Positions 45,621 through 54,262 of a DNA stretch of 64,000 nucleotides are shown piece by piece. The DNA is taken from the NCBI GenBank assembly GCA_000026125.1, contig CU207211.1, positions 2,728,001 through 2,792,000 on the forward strand. The letters are read 5' to 3'. The position numbers were made by a program, and so were the translations under genes. Source of the DNA: Herminiimonas arsenicoxydans (GTDB lineage: Bacteria > Pseudomonadota > Gammaproteobacteria > Burkholderiales > Burkholderiaceae_D). Below the pieces are notes generated by a model, which made no database searches, was not told the DNA's origin, and was given only the letters and a program-made list of their open reading frames with translations. Each line of letters starts with the position of its first letter. Position 1 is the stretch's first letter.

Positions 45621-45878
45621 GCTTGGATTCTAAAAAAGGCGCCTTGAAACAACCGGACACAGCAAGCGGACTCACTTGGACTGCATCAAATTGGGCTGGG
45701 CTAAATTGTGGATTTTATCATGTGCTTTCGGGCATATTGGGCTTATCAGTCCGGAAACAATAGCTACTTGGTGAAAGCGAGGCCGATCTGACGCCTTCGA
45801 TGCGGATTTATTAACGCCCATCCGTCAGCAACACGCCGCTTTGCATGCAGGATACCTTCAAATGCATGACTATCGCCA

Positions 45879-46823
45879 TCACTTGGCCGCAAGTCTGGCC
45901 TGATTGGCACCTGCCAGCAGAAACTTGTGCGGATCCTGCGCCACGCCCTTGATGCGCACCTCGAAGTGCAGATGCGGCCCGGTCGAGCGCCCGGTGGTGC
46001 CGATATCGGCAATATGCTGGCCGCGCCGCACGATGTCACCGACCTGCATCAACAGTCGCGAAGTATGCGCATAACGGGTGATCATGTCGTTGCCGTGATC
46101 GATTTCCATCATGTTGCCGTATTGCGGATGAAATTCAGCCACGGTCACGACACCGCCTGCGGCAGCCCGAATCGGCGTTCCGATAGGTGCGGCAAAGTCG
46201 ATGCCTTCATGCATGGCGCTGCGGCCGGAAAAGGGATCGAGGCGCCGGCCGAAAGTCGAGGCGTTATAGCTGACGTTGACCGGCTGGCTGGTCGGCAGCA
46301 GCTTGGATTTGATCTTGTCGGTCATCAGTGTTGATTCAACGACATTCATGTAATCGGCACGTCGCTCGACATCATGCGCCATCGCATCAAGCAACGCCTT
46401 GAATTCGGATACGGTCAGATCACGACTGCTTGTACTGTCCATAGGCTCCATGCCGCCGCGTCCCGGCATTTCACGAAAATTGAACTCGCTCGGCTTGACG
46501 CCGGCCAGACCCTGCACGCGCTCCCCGAGTGCATCCAGACGCATCAACTGCGCCTGCATCTCGCCGACACGGCGTGCCATCAAGGCCAGATTTTCTTTGA
46601 GGAATTTTTCTTTTTGTGCTTCATCGCCTTGCGCGCCGGCAGCGAACATTTCACGCAATGGCGACGGCATATGCGCGGCATTGCTGGATACCAGATAGAA
46701 CAGCAAAGACGTCATCAGCAGCATCGCCGCCACAAGGCCGGCAACGCCCAGCATCAGATGCCGATGCGTCAGAGTGACGGATTTGGCATGGGTAAAACGT
46801 GGGTGCAACAAAATAATCTGCAT
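45879..46823 (-). CDS. Membrane-anchored M23 (LytM-type) peptidase
   Basis: A 314-residue protein with a short basic N-terminus, one transmembrane helix at about 24-46, a coiled-coil-like helical region at about 70-125, and a C-terminal M23 metallopeptidase domain. Zinc and active-site motifs are present: MHEGIDFAAP (HxxxD) at about 205-215, and PHLHFEVR (HxH) near 280. It may therefore cut peptidoglycan crosslinks, unlike degenerate LytM factors. The position between secA and dciA is common in Burkholderiales. It is divergent from dciA with only 48 bp between the starts. Confidence 0.93.
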   Translation of the reverse strand: MQIILLHPRFTHAKSVTLTHRHLMLGVAGLVAAMLLMTSLLFYLVSSNAAHMPSPLREMFAAGAQGDEAQKEKFLKENLALMARRVGEMQAQLMRLDALGERVQGLAGVKPSEFNFREMPGRGGMEPMDSTSSRDLTVSEFKALLDAMAHDVERRADYMNVVESTLMTDKIKSKLLPTSQPVNVSYNASTFGRRLDPFSGRSAMHEGIDFAAPIGTPIRAAAGGVVTVAEFHPQYGNMMEIDHGNDMITRYAHTSRLLMQVGDIVRRGQHIADIGTTGRSTGPHLHFEVRIKGVAQDPHKFLLAGANQARLAAK

Positions 46824-46871
46824 CGCGACTCCCTGACCTCGCCGGTCGGCAGCGAGGTGTGATAAGGTTTC

Positions 46872-47372
46872 ATGACGATGCGCGCACCCTCATTTACCCC
46901 TTTCAAGCAAAACACACCTTCACAAAAAAATGCGAAGGGTGCTGCGGAATTCTTACGCTCCCACGACAAGATGGCGGCGCTCATGCCGTCCATCACGCGG
47001 ATGGCCGCACTGCAAAAAGATTGTGCAGCAGCATTGCCGGCCATGTTTATTCATTGCGCCGTATTGCAATTCGAGGCAGACCAGCTGGTTCTATCCGTAC
47101 CGAATGCGGCACTGGCTGCGAGACTGAAACAGCAATGTCCAAAACTGCAAGACGAATTGCTGCAGCGGGGTTGGCAGATTAATTCAATCCGTCTTAAAGT
47201 GCAAGTAAGCAAAATACTTGTGAAATCAACAGCTTCCGCTCCTTTGGTGCTGCCGACACAAGCCATTTCGGCATTTTCCGAACTCAATGCAGCCCTGGAA
47301 GATTCACCGCGCAACCAGGCATTGAAGAATGCGCTGGCATCGATGATGCAACATCATCGCCGCGCAAAATAA
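46872..47372 (+). CDS. DciA-like protein (DUF721), DnaB loading factor family
   Basis: A 166-residue protein of the DUF721/DciA family, which in bacteria lacking DnaC helps load the replicative helicase. The core at about 45-105 (CAVLQFEADQLVLSVPNAALAARLKQQCPKLQDELLQRGW) is the KH-like DciA domain. The N-terminal 40 residues are basic and variable. The ATG at 46872 has AAGG 5-8 bases upstream; a second ATG two codons later is possible. It is the only plus-strand gene between 40 and 64 kb and sits between secA and lpxC, as in Pseudomonas, which supports the family call. Confidence 0.85.
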   Translation: MTMRAPSFTPFKQNTPSQKNAKGAAEFLRSHDKMAALMPSITRMAALQKDCAAALPAMFIHCAVLQFEADQLVLSVPNAALAARLKQQCPKLQDELLQRGWQINSIRLKVQVSKILVKSTASAPLVLPTQAISAFSELNAALEDSPRNQALKNALASMMQHHRRAK

Positions 47373-47475
47373 AGTCAGAAGCAAATTCCACAGCGACGCT
47401 AGAACAACAACCAGACCGTGTGCGACATGAAACGCCACTGCTGCGGCATGACGCTACGTCTCGCCGAGAGTGACG

Positions 47476-48411
47476 TCAGTTCAGCACCCACTCCTGCCCG
47501 GCCTGGCGCGCATAGTCTTTGGGCGCCGCTTCGATCTGGTCAAAGGTGACGATTTCATAGGCATCAGGCTGCTCCAGCAAGGCACGCACCAGCAGATTGT
47601 TCAGCATGTGGCCCGATTTGTGCGCGTTGTAGCTGGCAATCAATGGATGGCCGACCAGATACAGATCACCGATCGCATCCAGAATCTTGTGCCGTACGAA
47701 CTCATTGTCGTAACGCAGGCCGTCGCTATTGAGTATGCGGTATTCATCCATCACGATCGCGTTTTCCAGCGAGCCACCGCGGATCAGACCCATGCCGCGC
47801 AGGGTTTCCATATCCTGCATGAAACCGAAGGTGCGCGCACGCGCCACATCTTTTACATATGACTCAAAACTGAAGTCGATTTCCGCAGTCTGGCCGGTGG
47901 CATCGACGGCAGGATGATTGAATTCGATGAAGAACTTGAGCTTGAAACCTTCATACGGCTCCAGCCGCGCCCAGATTTCCCGCTCGCCGCTGCCGTGGCG
48001 TACTTCCACCGCTTTCTTGATGCGGATGAATTTTTTGGCGGCTTCCTGCTCCTGCAAGCCGGCTTGCTGCAACAGGAAGACAAAGGACGACGCCGAGCCG
48101 TCCATGATGGGAACCTCTTCCGCCGTCAGATCGACGTACAGATTATCGATACCCAGGCCGGCACAGGCCGACATCAAGTGTTCGACCGTCGACACCTTGG
48201 CATCGCCCTGCTGCAAAGTGGAAGCCATGCGGGTATCGCCGACCAGTAGCGCCTGCGCGGGCAGCTCTACCACCGGGTCTAGATCGATGCGGTAGAACAC
48301 GATGCCGGTATCGACAGGGGCTGGGCGCAGCGTCAATTCCACCTTGGTGCCGGAATGCAGGCCGACGCCGACGGACTTGACTGATTGTTTGATGGTGCGT
48401 TGTTTTAACAT
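47476..48411 (-). CDS. lpxC: UDP-3-O-acyl-N-acetylglucosamine deacetylase
   Basis: The 311-residue zinc deacetylase for the committed step of lipid A synthesis. The N-terminus [21 protein letters not shown] is the family start, and zinc ligands are in STVEHLMSA and in [15 protein letters not shown] (His and Asp). [11 protein letters not shown] near the C-terminus holds the catalytic histidine. A TATAAT at 48423-48418 is only 6 bp before the ATG, so it is more likely chance than promoter. Upstream lies the 819-bp repeat region; the leader or promoter may overlap that. Confidence 0.97.
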   Translation of the reverse strand: MLKQRTIKQSVKSVGVGLHSGTKVELTLRPAPVDTGIVFYRIDLDPVVELPAQALLVGDTRMASTLQQGDAKVSTVEHLMSACAGLGIDNLYVDLTAEEVPIMDGSASSFVFLLQQAGLQEQEAAKKFIRIKKAVEVRHGSGEREIWARLEPYEGFKLKFFIEFNHPAVDATGQTAEIDFSFESYVKDVARARTFGFMQDMETLRGMGLIRGGSLENAIVMDEYRILNSDGLRYDNEFVRHKILDAIGDLYLVGHPLIASYNAHKSGHMLNNLLVRALLEQPDAYEIVTFDQIEAAPKDYARQAGQEWVLN

Positions 48412-48519
48412 CTGAAGATTATAGCAATCACGGGGGGAATTCGCGTGGCTATGGTGGAGGGCTTGTGTTGAAAACAACAGAGGATTTGCTTGGCGAGTAC
48501 GGCTTTAATACTGATGTCT

Positions 48520-48770
48520 CTTCGATGAGAGTCAGTTGCCGGGGGTAGCCCGGCGGCTACTCACTTTTCTTGCTTCGCCAAGAAAAGTAAGCAAAAGAAG
48601 GCGACCGCACAGCCGCTGCCCTGCGGGTTCCCGTTTATGCCGCGCAAAAAATGGGAAACGGGCGAAACTCGCCTGCGGCTCAGACAACGCCCATTTCTCT
48701 TTCCATTTTCTGCGCGTCACAAACGGCAGCGTCACAGCGGAGGGGCAGGTCCGGCTCGCCTTCGGCATTG
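48520..48770 (+). repeat. Dispersed repeat, left copy (plus orientation)
   Basis: About 250 bp beginning CTCTTCGATGAGAGTCAG and ending in the GGCTCGCCTTCGGC region. The same element recurs inverted at 48874-49125, with clear matches at both ends and in the middle (AAGCGACCGCACAGCC-like, GCCTGCGGCTCAGACAACG). It contains an open frame starting MPGVARR that resembles low-value hypothetical proteins often called on repeats of Burkholderiales; I do not call it as a gene. Confidence 0.85.
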
Positions 48771-48873
48771 CCGAGCCCACACCGTGATGGTAATAAATTG
48801 AGTAAATAGATGGTGAAATTTTTAAGAGCTAAAAAACATTGGCTCATTATTCAGCACCCGTGCATCAAGCGCC

Positions 48874-49125
48874 CGATGCCGAAGGCGAGGAAGCGTGTCG
48901 CCCCGCTGTGACGCTGCCAGTGAGGCGATGCCGAAAATGGATAAAGAAGTGAACGTTGTCTGAGCCGCAGGCGAGTTTCGTTCACTTCCCATTTTTGGCG
49001 GCGCAGCACTGGGGAGCCCGTAGGGCCAGCGGCTGTGCGGTCGCCTTTCTTTGCCTTCTTTCTTTGGCGAAGCAAAGAAAGAAGGTGGCCGCCGGGCCAC
49101 TCCCGGCAACTGAGTCTCATCGAAG
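48874..49125 (-). repeat. Dispersed repeat, right copy (minus orientation)
   Basis: Inverted partner of the element at 48520-48770. On the minus strand it begins CTTCGATGAGACTCAGTTGC and reads MPGVARRPPSFFASPKK, matching MPGVARRLLTFLASPRK in the other copy before the frames diverge by small insertions. The 103 bp between the copies, and the rest of the 819-bp lpxC-peroxiredoxin gap (48412-49230), hold no gene I can support. Confidence 0.85.
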
Positions 49126-49177
49126 AAAAACCAATTTCAGTACGAAGAAAACGCTGTTCCAATCCAAATCCATAAAC

Positions 49178-49214
49178 AAAAAATGCCGCCCGATCTCTCA
49201 ATCGGACGGCATTT
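49178..49214 (-). terminator. Terminator of the peroxiredoxin gene
   Basis: AAATGCCG (49181-49188) pairs with CGGCATTT (49207-49214), and after one mismatch CCGAT pairs with ATCGG, around a 6-base loop. On the minus strand it ends in a run of six T, 17 bp after the stop. Confidence 0.88.
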
Positions 49215-49230
49215 CCTGAAACAGAAAAAC

Positions 49231-49734
49231 TTAGATCTGTTCCAGCAGTTTTTCTGCTGTCGATACTTCCAGATGACCGCTATCTTCCACGTTCAATTGC
49301 TTGACGACGCCATCTTCCACCAGCATCGAGTAACGTTGCGAACGTACGCCCAGGCCGCCTTTGGTCAGATCGAATTCCATACCCAGTGCCTTGGTGAATG
49401 TGCCGCTGCCGTCAGCGATGAAACGTACTTTACCGGCTGCTTTTTGGTCGCGGCCCCATGCACCCATGACGAACGGATCGTTAACCGAAATGCACCAGAT
49501 TTCATCAACGCCTTTGGCTTTGAACTGATCCGCTGCCTTGATGTAGCCAGGCGCGTGTGTTTCGGAGCAGGTTGGCGTGAATGCGCCTGGAACTGCGAAA
49601 ATTGCGATTTTCTTGCCTTTGGTTGCTTCATGCACCATGACTTTGCTTGGGCCAACGGAACAAGCTTCGCTTGCTACGTCGATGTACTCTGCGAGCCGCG
49701 CTTCTGGCAGCTGATCACCAATTTTGATTGTCAT
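49231..49734 (-). CDS. Peroxiredoxin (Prx5-like, atypical 2-Cys or 1-Cys)
   Basis: A 167-residue thiol peroxidase of the Prx5/PMP20 group, reducing peroxides in the cytoplasm. The peroxidatic cysteine is Cys56 in PGAFTPTCSETH, and the conserved arginine is in LGVRSQRYSMLVEDG. Other cysteines are Cys25 and one in IWCISVNDPFVM; which if any resolves Cys56 is not clear. The ATG has AAAGGAA 6-7 bases upstream and a strong terminator follows. It lies between ftsZ and lpxC, an order I know from other Burkholderiales, so it is not an insertion. Confidence 0.93.
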   Translation of the reverse strand: MTIKIGDQLPEARLAEYIDVASEACSVGPSKVMVHEATKGKKIAIFAVPGAFTPTCSETHAPGYIKAADQFKAKGVDEIWCISVNDPFVMGAWGRDQKAAGKVRFIADGSGTFTKALGMEFDLTKGGLGVRSQRYSMLVEDGVVKQLNVEDSGHLEVSTAEKLLEQI

Positions 49735-49775
49735 TGCGAATTCCTTTGATTGATTTTAACGGCAGTGCCGATTAG

Positions 49776-49800
49776 AAAACGCCGCGCACGGGGCGCGGCG
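49776..49800 (-). terminator. Terminator of ftsZ and the division cluster
   Basis: CGCCGCGC at 49780-49787 pairs perfectly with GCGCGGCG at 49793-49800 around a 5-base loop, followed on the minus strand by TTTT. It lies 120 bp after ftsZ and 41 bp before the peroxiredoxin start. Confidence 0.85.
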
Positions 49801-49919
49801 TAGAAACCGAAGTATGCCTTGTTCTGTCTGTTTTTGCAGGCAGTTTGACAACTTGCATCAAACCACCTGCCTGCAACAGGAAAAACGCGGCAGAAATCAG
49901 CAGGAAATCAGTGGGCTGC

Positions 49920-51104
49920 TTAGTCAGCCTGTTTGCGCAGGAAGGCTGGAATGTCATAGGTTTCCATGCCGTTCTTTTCCAGTGCACGCACGGTGTCCGA
50001 CGCCGATTCACGACGCCATACTGCCGGCGCCTTCAAGCCGTCAAACGAAGCCGCAGGCTGGACACTGCCCTGCATCATGCCCGTGTTTGCCATCATCGGT
50101 TCGTTATGCGTACCGGTACGCAACATCGGAGTTTGCACCAGTTGCACGCCTTTGCGCGCACGCCCCAAACCGGTCGCAACAACTGTCACGCGAATATCGT
50201 CGCCCATTTCATCGTCGTACGCGATACCTTGCGCAATCGATGCATCGGGTGCGGCGAAAGCACGCACGGTTGCCATGACTTCCTTGATTTCCTTGCCTTT
50301 GAGGCTACGGCTGGCAGTCACGTTGACCAACACGCCGCGCGCGCCGGACAGATCGATACCGTCGAGCAATGGAGAGGCAACTGCCTGCTCCGCTGCAATA
50401 CGCGCACGATCGACGCCATGTGCCGTTGCCGTACCCATCATTGCCTTGCCTTGTTCGCCCATGATGGTTTTGACGTCATTGAAATCGACGTTGATATGGC
50501 CAGGCACATTGATGATCTCGGCAATACCGGCCACCGCGTTGTTCAGCACGTCATCGGCGTGTTGCAACCATTCGATCATGCTGTCGTCTTCGTAGATCTC
50601 TTCCAGCTTTTCATTCAGGATGATGATCAGCGAATCGACGTGCTGGCTCAGCGCTTCCAGACCTTCGTCGGCGATGTCCATGCACTTCTGGCCTTCGTAT
50701 GAAAACGGTTTGGAAACTACCGCCACCGTCAGCGCGCCCTGCTCACGCGCGATTTGCGCAATGATAGGTGCGGCGCCGGTACCGGTGCCACCGCCCATGC
50801 CGGCTGCGATGAAGACCATGTGCGCGCCGCGCAATGCATCTTCGATACGCGGACGCGTTTCTTCCGCCAGCTGGCGGCCCACGGCAGGCTTCATGCCGGC
50901 GCCCAAACCGGTTTCACCGATTTGAATCACGTTATGCGCCTTCGACAATTGCAGCGCTTGCGCATCAGTATTGGCGACGATGAATTCCACGCCGGATACG
51001 CCTCTATTGATCATGTGTTGCACCGCGTTGCCACCCGCTCCGCCGACGCCAACCACCTTGATCACGGTTCCTTGTGCCACATTTTCGAGCATATCGATTT
51101 CCAT
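49920..51104 (-). CDS. ftsZ: Cell division protein FtsZ
   Basis: The 394-residue tubulin-like GTPase that forms the Z-ring. The tubulin signature GGGTGTG is at 104-110, with GVGGAGGNAV near residue 20 and the T7-loop region NVDFNDVKTIM further on. A variable linker leads to the conserved C-terminal peptide DIPAFLRKQAD, which binds FtsA and ZipA. The ATG at 51104 has AAGGAAA 5-7 bases upstream; a second ATG four codons on is possible. It is last in the cluster, 132 bp from ftsA, with a long hairpin in that gap. Confidence 0.98.
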   Translation of the reverse strand: MEIDMLENVAQGTVIKVVGVGGAGGNAVQHMINRGVSGVEFIVANTDAQALQLSKAHNVIQIGETGLGAGMKPAVGRQLAEETRPRIEDALRGAHMVFIAAGMGGGTGTGAAPIIAQIAREQGALTVAVVSKPFSYEGQKCMDIADEGLEALSQHVDSLIIILNEKLEEIYEDDSMIEWLQHADDVLNNAVAGIAEIINVPGHINVDFNDVKTIMGEQGKAMMGTATAHGVDRARIAAEQAVASPLLDGIDLSGARGVLVNVTASRSLKGKEIKEVMATVRAFAAPDASIAQGIAYDDEMGDDIRVTVVATGLGRARKGVQLVQTPMLRTGTHNEPMMANTGMMQGSVQPAASFDGLKAPAVWRRESASDTVRALEKNGMETYDIPAFLRKQAD

Positions 51105-51124
51105 GATATTTCCTTAAAGAAGTT

Positions 51125-51179
51125 GCAGTTTCCAGTTGCTAATCCTCACGCGGTGTGACGACTAGCAACTGCTAACTGC
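51125..51179. promoter_or_regulatory. Long interrupted hairpin in the ftsA-ftsZ gap
   Basis: GCAGTT (51125-51130) pairs with AACTGC (51174-51179), and CAGTTGCTA (51133-51141) pairs with TAGCAACTG (51163-51171), giving 15 pairs interrupted by a 2x2 internal loop. It lies 20-75 bp before ftsZ. The 60 bp on the ftsA side are extremely AT-rich. It is not followed by a T-run, so an ftsZ leader structure or processing site is more likely than a terminator. Confidence 0.6.
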
Positions 51180-51236
51180 GGGTTAATACAAAATTAAAAT
51201 TTAAAAAAACAAATAACTGAACTTAAAAACCAAAAC

Positions 51237-52469
51237 TTAAAAATTACCCAGGAACCATTCCTTCATGCGACGGAAAATAGCTGTCGCCGATCCATCCTGA
51301 CGCGTGACAATATGTCCGCGCAAATACTGCTTCTTCGCTTCCAGTAACAAACCCAACACCGTTGCATAACGCGGACTACGTACTACATCTGCCAGTTGAC
51401 CGTTGTATTCGGGCGTACCCAAACGCGCAGGTTTCAGGAAAATATCTTCTGCCAGCTCCACCATGCCCGGCATCATCGAAGTGCCGCCGGTCAGCACAAT
51501 GCCGGAAGACAGCACTTCTTCGTAACCTGATTCGCGTACCACCTGATGCACCAGCGAAAACAGTTCTTCGATGCGCGGTTCAATGACGGCCGCCAGCGCC
51601 TGACGCGACAAGGCGCGCGTGCCGCGATCACCCAGGCCAGGCACTTCCAGCGTTTCGCCCGGATCGGCCAGCACCTGCTTGGCCATGCCGTAGCGCAGCT
51701 TGATTTCCTCCGCTTCCGCCGTCGGCGTACGCACTGCCATTGCGATGTCGTTGGTGATCTGGTCGCCGGCAATCGGAATCACCGCCGTATGACGAATCGC
51801 ACCTTCGGTGAAGATCGCAACATCTGTCGTGCCGCCGCCGATGTCGATCAGCACCACACCCAATTCTTTTTCATCCGGTGTCAGCACCGCTTCGGCCGAC
51901 GCCATCGGCTGCAGAATCAGATCGGATACTTCCAGTCCGCAACGACGTATGCATTTGACGATGTTCTGCACTGCAGAAACCGCGCCGGTAACGATGTGCA
52001 CCTTGACCTCGAGTCGAATGCCGCTCATGCCGATTGGTTCACGTACATCTTCCTGATTGTCGACTATGAATTCCTGCGGCACCGTGTGCAGCAATTGCTG
52101 ATCGGTCGGGATGTTAACCGCCTTCGCCGTTTCAATCACGCGTGCAACATCGGTTGCCGTGACTTCCTTGTCCTTGATCGCCACCATGCCGCTGGAATTG
52201 AAGCTGCGGATGTGATTGCCGGCGATGCCGGTATACACATTGCGTATCTTGCAGTCCGCCATCAGCTCGGCTTCTTCCAGCGCACGCTGTATCGATTCGA
52301 CTGTCGCCTCGATATTGACGACCACGCCTTTCTTCAAGCCGCGTGATTCGTGCTGGCCCAGACCGATCACCTCGTGGCGTCCATTCGGCATCACCTCTGC
52401 CACCACGGCCACTACTTTTGAAGTGCCGATATCGAGGCCAACGATCAGGTTTTTTGCGTCTTTTGTCAT
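51237..52469 (-). CDS. ftsA: Cell division protein FtsA
   Basis: A 410-residue actin-like protein that tethers FtsZ to the membrane. The phosphate-1 motif LIVGLDIGTSKVVAVV opens the protein, followed by the 1C domain, the VLIDIGGGTTDVAIF phosphate-2 motif and the GIVLTGGTSMMPGM adenosine motif. The C-terminal amphipathic helix (IFRRMKEWFLGNF) for membrane binding is intact. It lies 10 bp after ftsQ. Confidence 0.98.
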   Translation of the reverse strand: MTKDAKNLIVGLDIGTSKVVAVVAEVMPNGRHEVIGLGQHESRGLKKGVVVNIEATVESIQRALEEAELMADCKIRNVYTGIAGNHIRSFNSSGMVAIKDKEVTATDVARVIETAKAVNIPTDQQLLHTVPQEFIVDNQEDVREPIGMSGIRLEVKVHIVTGAVSAVQNIVKCIRRCGLEVSDLILQPMASAEAVLTPDEKELGVVLIDIGGGTTDVAIFTEGAIRHTAVIPIAGDQITNDIAMAVRTPTAEAEEIKLRYGMAKQVLADPGETLEVPGLGDRGTRALSRQALAAVIEPRIEELFSLVHQVVRESGYEEVLSSGIVLTGGTSMMPGMVELAEDIFLKPARLGTPEYNGQLADVVRSPRYATVLGLLLEAKKQYLRGHIVTRQDGSATAIFRRMKEWFLGNF

Positions 52470-52479
52470 GTTTTTCCGC

Positions 52480-53247
52480 TTACTTTTTTTTACTCTCAGA
52501 TCCGACTTTCAGTCCTTGCGCCTGCAAGGCCAGACCGTTCGGATAGCGCATATCGATACTTTCAATTCTGTCCTGCAAGCGTGCAAGCAATTGCGGATAA
52601 ATTCCCACCAAGCGCTCCACACGCTCCTTCAACGTCGTACTGCTTTTCTCCCTGCCCAACTCCACCGTCACGCCATTGCTCAGCTTCACCGTCCACGCAT
52701 AGCGCCCGGATAGAGACAGTGATGCTGCTGTGACATCAATCGGCGCAAACCAGGCGTTCAAATCGTTCAGCCTGGCGACTACTTCCTTCTCGCTGCCCGG
52801 CGGGCCGTTGAATGCCAGCAGCTCGGCATCCTCTTCTGCTTCGGCCAGATTGGCGGTAAATACATCGCCTTTCGTCGACAGCAGCCGTCCGTCTTCACCC
52901 CAGGTGCCAAGCGGCGTATGCTCTTCCAGCGTCACCGTCAAACGGTTCGGCCATTCGCGACGCACGGTAGCCTTGCGCACCCACGGCACTGCTTCAAAAG
53001 CCTGTCTTACCGACTCCAGATTGGCGGTAAAAAAATTTCCCTTGATGCGCGACAAAGCCGTACTGCGCACCGTGAGCGGATTAATGTGGCGCAATTGCGC
53101 CTGTTCCGCACCTTCGATATGAATAACCTTCAGCGTAAAGTATGGTCTTTGCGCGACCCACCACAGGCAGGCAGAAATCAGTGCGAGCGCAACCAGTCCG
53201 AACAGGGCATTGGCGGTTGCATTCAGCATTTTGATGTCTTGCCACAT
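52480..53247 (-). CDS. ftsQ: Cell division protein FtsQ
   Basis: A 255-residue bitopic divisome protein, which binds FtsB/FtsL. A short cytoplasmic N-terminus and one membrane helix (about residues 12-32) precede the POTRA domain (YFTLKVIHIEGAEQAQLRHI) and the beta domain (VRKATVRREWPNRLTVTLEEHTPLGTWG). The start at 53247 (MWQDIKMLNATA) leaves a 8-bp gap after ddlB; the open frame extends 29 codons into ddlB but without family resemblance. AGGAACG lies about 14 bases upstream. Confidence 0.95.
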   Translation of the reverse strand: MWQDIKMLNATANALFGLVALALISACLWWVAQRPYFTLKVIHIEGAEQAQLRHINPLTVRSTALSRIKGNFFTANLESVRQAFEAVPWVRKATVRREWPNRLTVTLEEHTPLGTWGEDGRLLSTKGDVFTANLAEAEEDAELLAFNGPPGSEKEVVARLNDLNAWFAPIDVTAASLSLSGRYAWTVKLSNGVTVELGREKSSTTLKERVERLVGIYPQLLARLQDRIESIDMRYPNGLALQAQGLKVGSESKKK

Positions 53248-53255
53248 AGCGCGCT

Positions 53256-54260
53256 CTATCGTTCCTGTTCTTGTAACTGCATGTGTGATGACGGTTTCAA
53301 TTCGGTTTTTGCGGAACGCAAAATCTCTATGCACAAATCTTCATATCCGGTACCCGCCACCTTGGCTGACATCGGTACCAGCGAATGGCTGGTCATGCCG
53401 GGCGACGTATTGATCTCCAGTAGGAAAGGCTCATTGTCCGATGCGCGCACCATGAAATCGACGCGCGACCAGCCGGTGCAGCCCACAGCATTGAATGCAC
53501 TGACTGCCAATGCCTGCACGCGTTTGGTGAAAGCCTCGTCAAAAGGTGCCGGGCACAGATATTCGGTATCGTTGCTGAAGTACTTGTGTTCGTAATCGTA
53601 GTTGCCTTGCGGCGCGCGTATCTCGACGATAGGCAGGGCGCGTGCGTTGCGACCGCTGCCGATCACCGGCACCGTCAGCTCGCGTCCCTTGACGAACTGC
53701 TCGACCAGCACTACTGCCTCGTACTTTGCGCACAAGTCAAAACCGGCCTGCATACCCTCCGCCGTTTCGACCTTGGCAATACCGATGGTCGATCCTTCAT
53801 GCGGCGCCTTCAGCATCAGCGGCAAACCGAATTCCGCTGCTACCGACTGCAACTGCGCGGCACTGGTCGTCTCTGCATCCAGCACCGTAAACCTGGGTGT
53901 AGGCACGCCATGACTCAGGCAGACGCGCTTGGTCATCACTTTATCCATCGAGATAGCCGACGCCATCACGCCCGGGCCGGTGTACGGAATCCCCAACTGC
54001 TCCAGCGCACCCTGCAAGGTGCCGTCTTCGCCGTAGCTGCCGTGCAAGGCTATGAACACGCGATCGAATTTCTCCGCTGCCAATTCGGCCAGACTGCGCT
54101 CGGCCGGATCGAAGGCATGTGCATCCACGCCTTTGCTTTGCAGCGCCGCCAGCACACCCTTGCCCGACATCAGCGAGACTTCGCGCTCGGCAGAACGGCC
54201 GCCGAACAGCACGCCGACCTTGCCGAATTCCGCTTTCAAATTTTGTACTGTTGTCGTCAT
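53256..54260 (-). CDS. ddlB: D-alanine--D-alanine ligase
   Basis: A 334-residue ATP-grasp ligase that makes D-Ala-D-Ala for the peptidoglycan stem. VGVLFGGRSAEREVSLMSG opens the protein, the ATP site includes LPLMLKAPHEGSTIGIAKV, and the C-terminal FLLEINTSPGMTSHSLVPM holds metal ligands. It lies 2 bp after murC and 8 bp before ftsQ, the standard dcw position. Confidence 0.97.
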   Translation of the reverse strand: MTTTVQNLKAEFGKVGVLFGGRSAEREVSLMSGKGVLAALQSKGVDAHAFDPAERSLAELAAEKFDRVFIALHGSYGEDGTLQGALEQLGIPYTGPGVMASAISMDKVMTKRVCLSHGVPTPRFTVLDAETTSAAQLQSVAAEFGLPLMLKAPHEGSTIGIAKVETAEGMQAGFDLCAKYEAVVLVEQFVKGRELTVPVIGSGRNARALPIVEIRAPQGNYDYEHKYFSNDTEYLCPAPFDEAFTKRVQALAVSAFNAVGCTGWSRVDFMVRASDNEPFLLEINTSPGMTSHSLVPMSAKVAGTGYEDLCIEILRSAKTELKPSSHMQLQEQER

Positions 54261-54262
54261 GT

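Noticed and set aside
48418..48423. TATAAT just before lpxC
   Set aside because: It is 6 bp from the ATG, which would give an almost leaderless transcript, and no -35 box is at the right distance.
48532..49109. Open frames starting MPGVARR on both strands
   Set aside because: They fall inside the inverted dispersed repeats, their frames diverge by small insertions, and they resemble hypothetical proteins called on repeats; I annotate the repeats instead.
49231..49734. Peroxiredoxin as a foreign insertion between ftsZ and lpxC
   Set aside because: The order ftsZ-peroxiredoxin-lpxC is known to me from other Burkholderiales, and the gene has ordinary composition and its own terminator.
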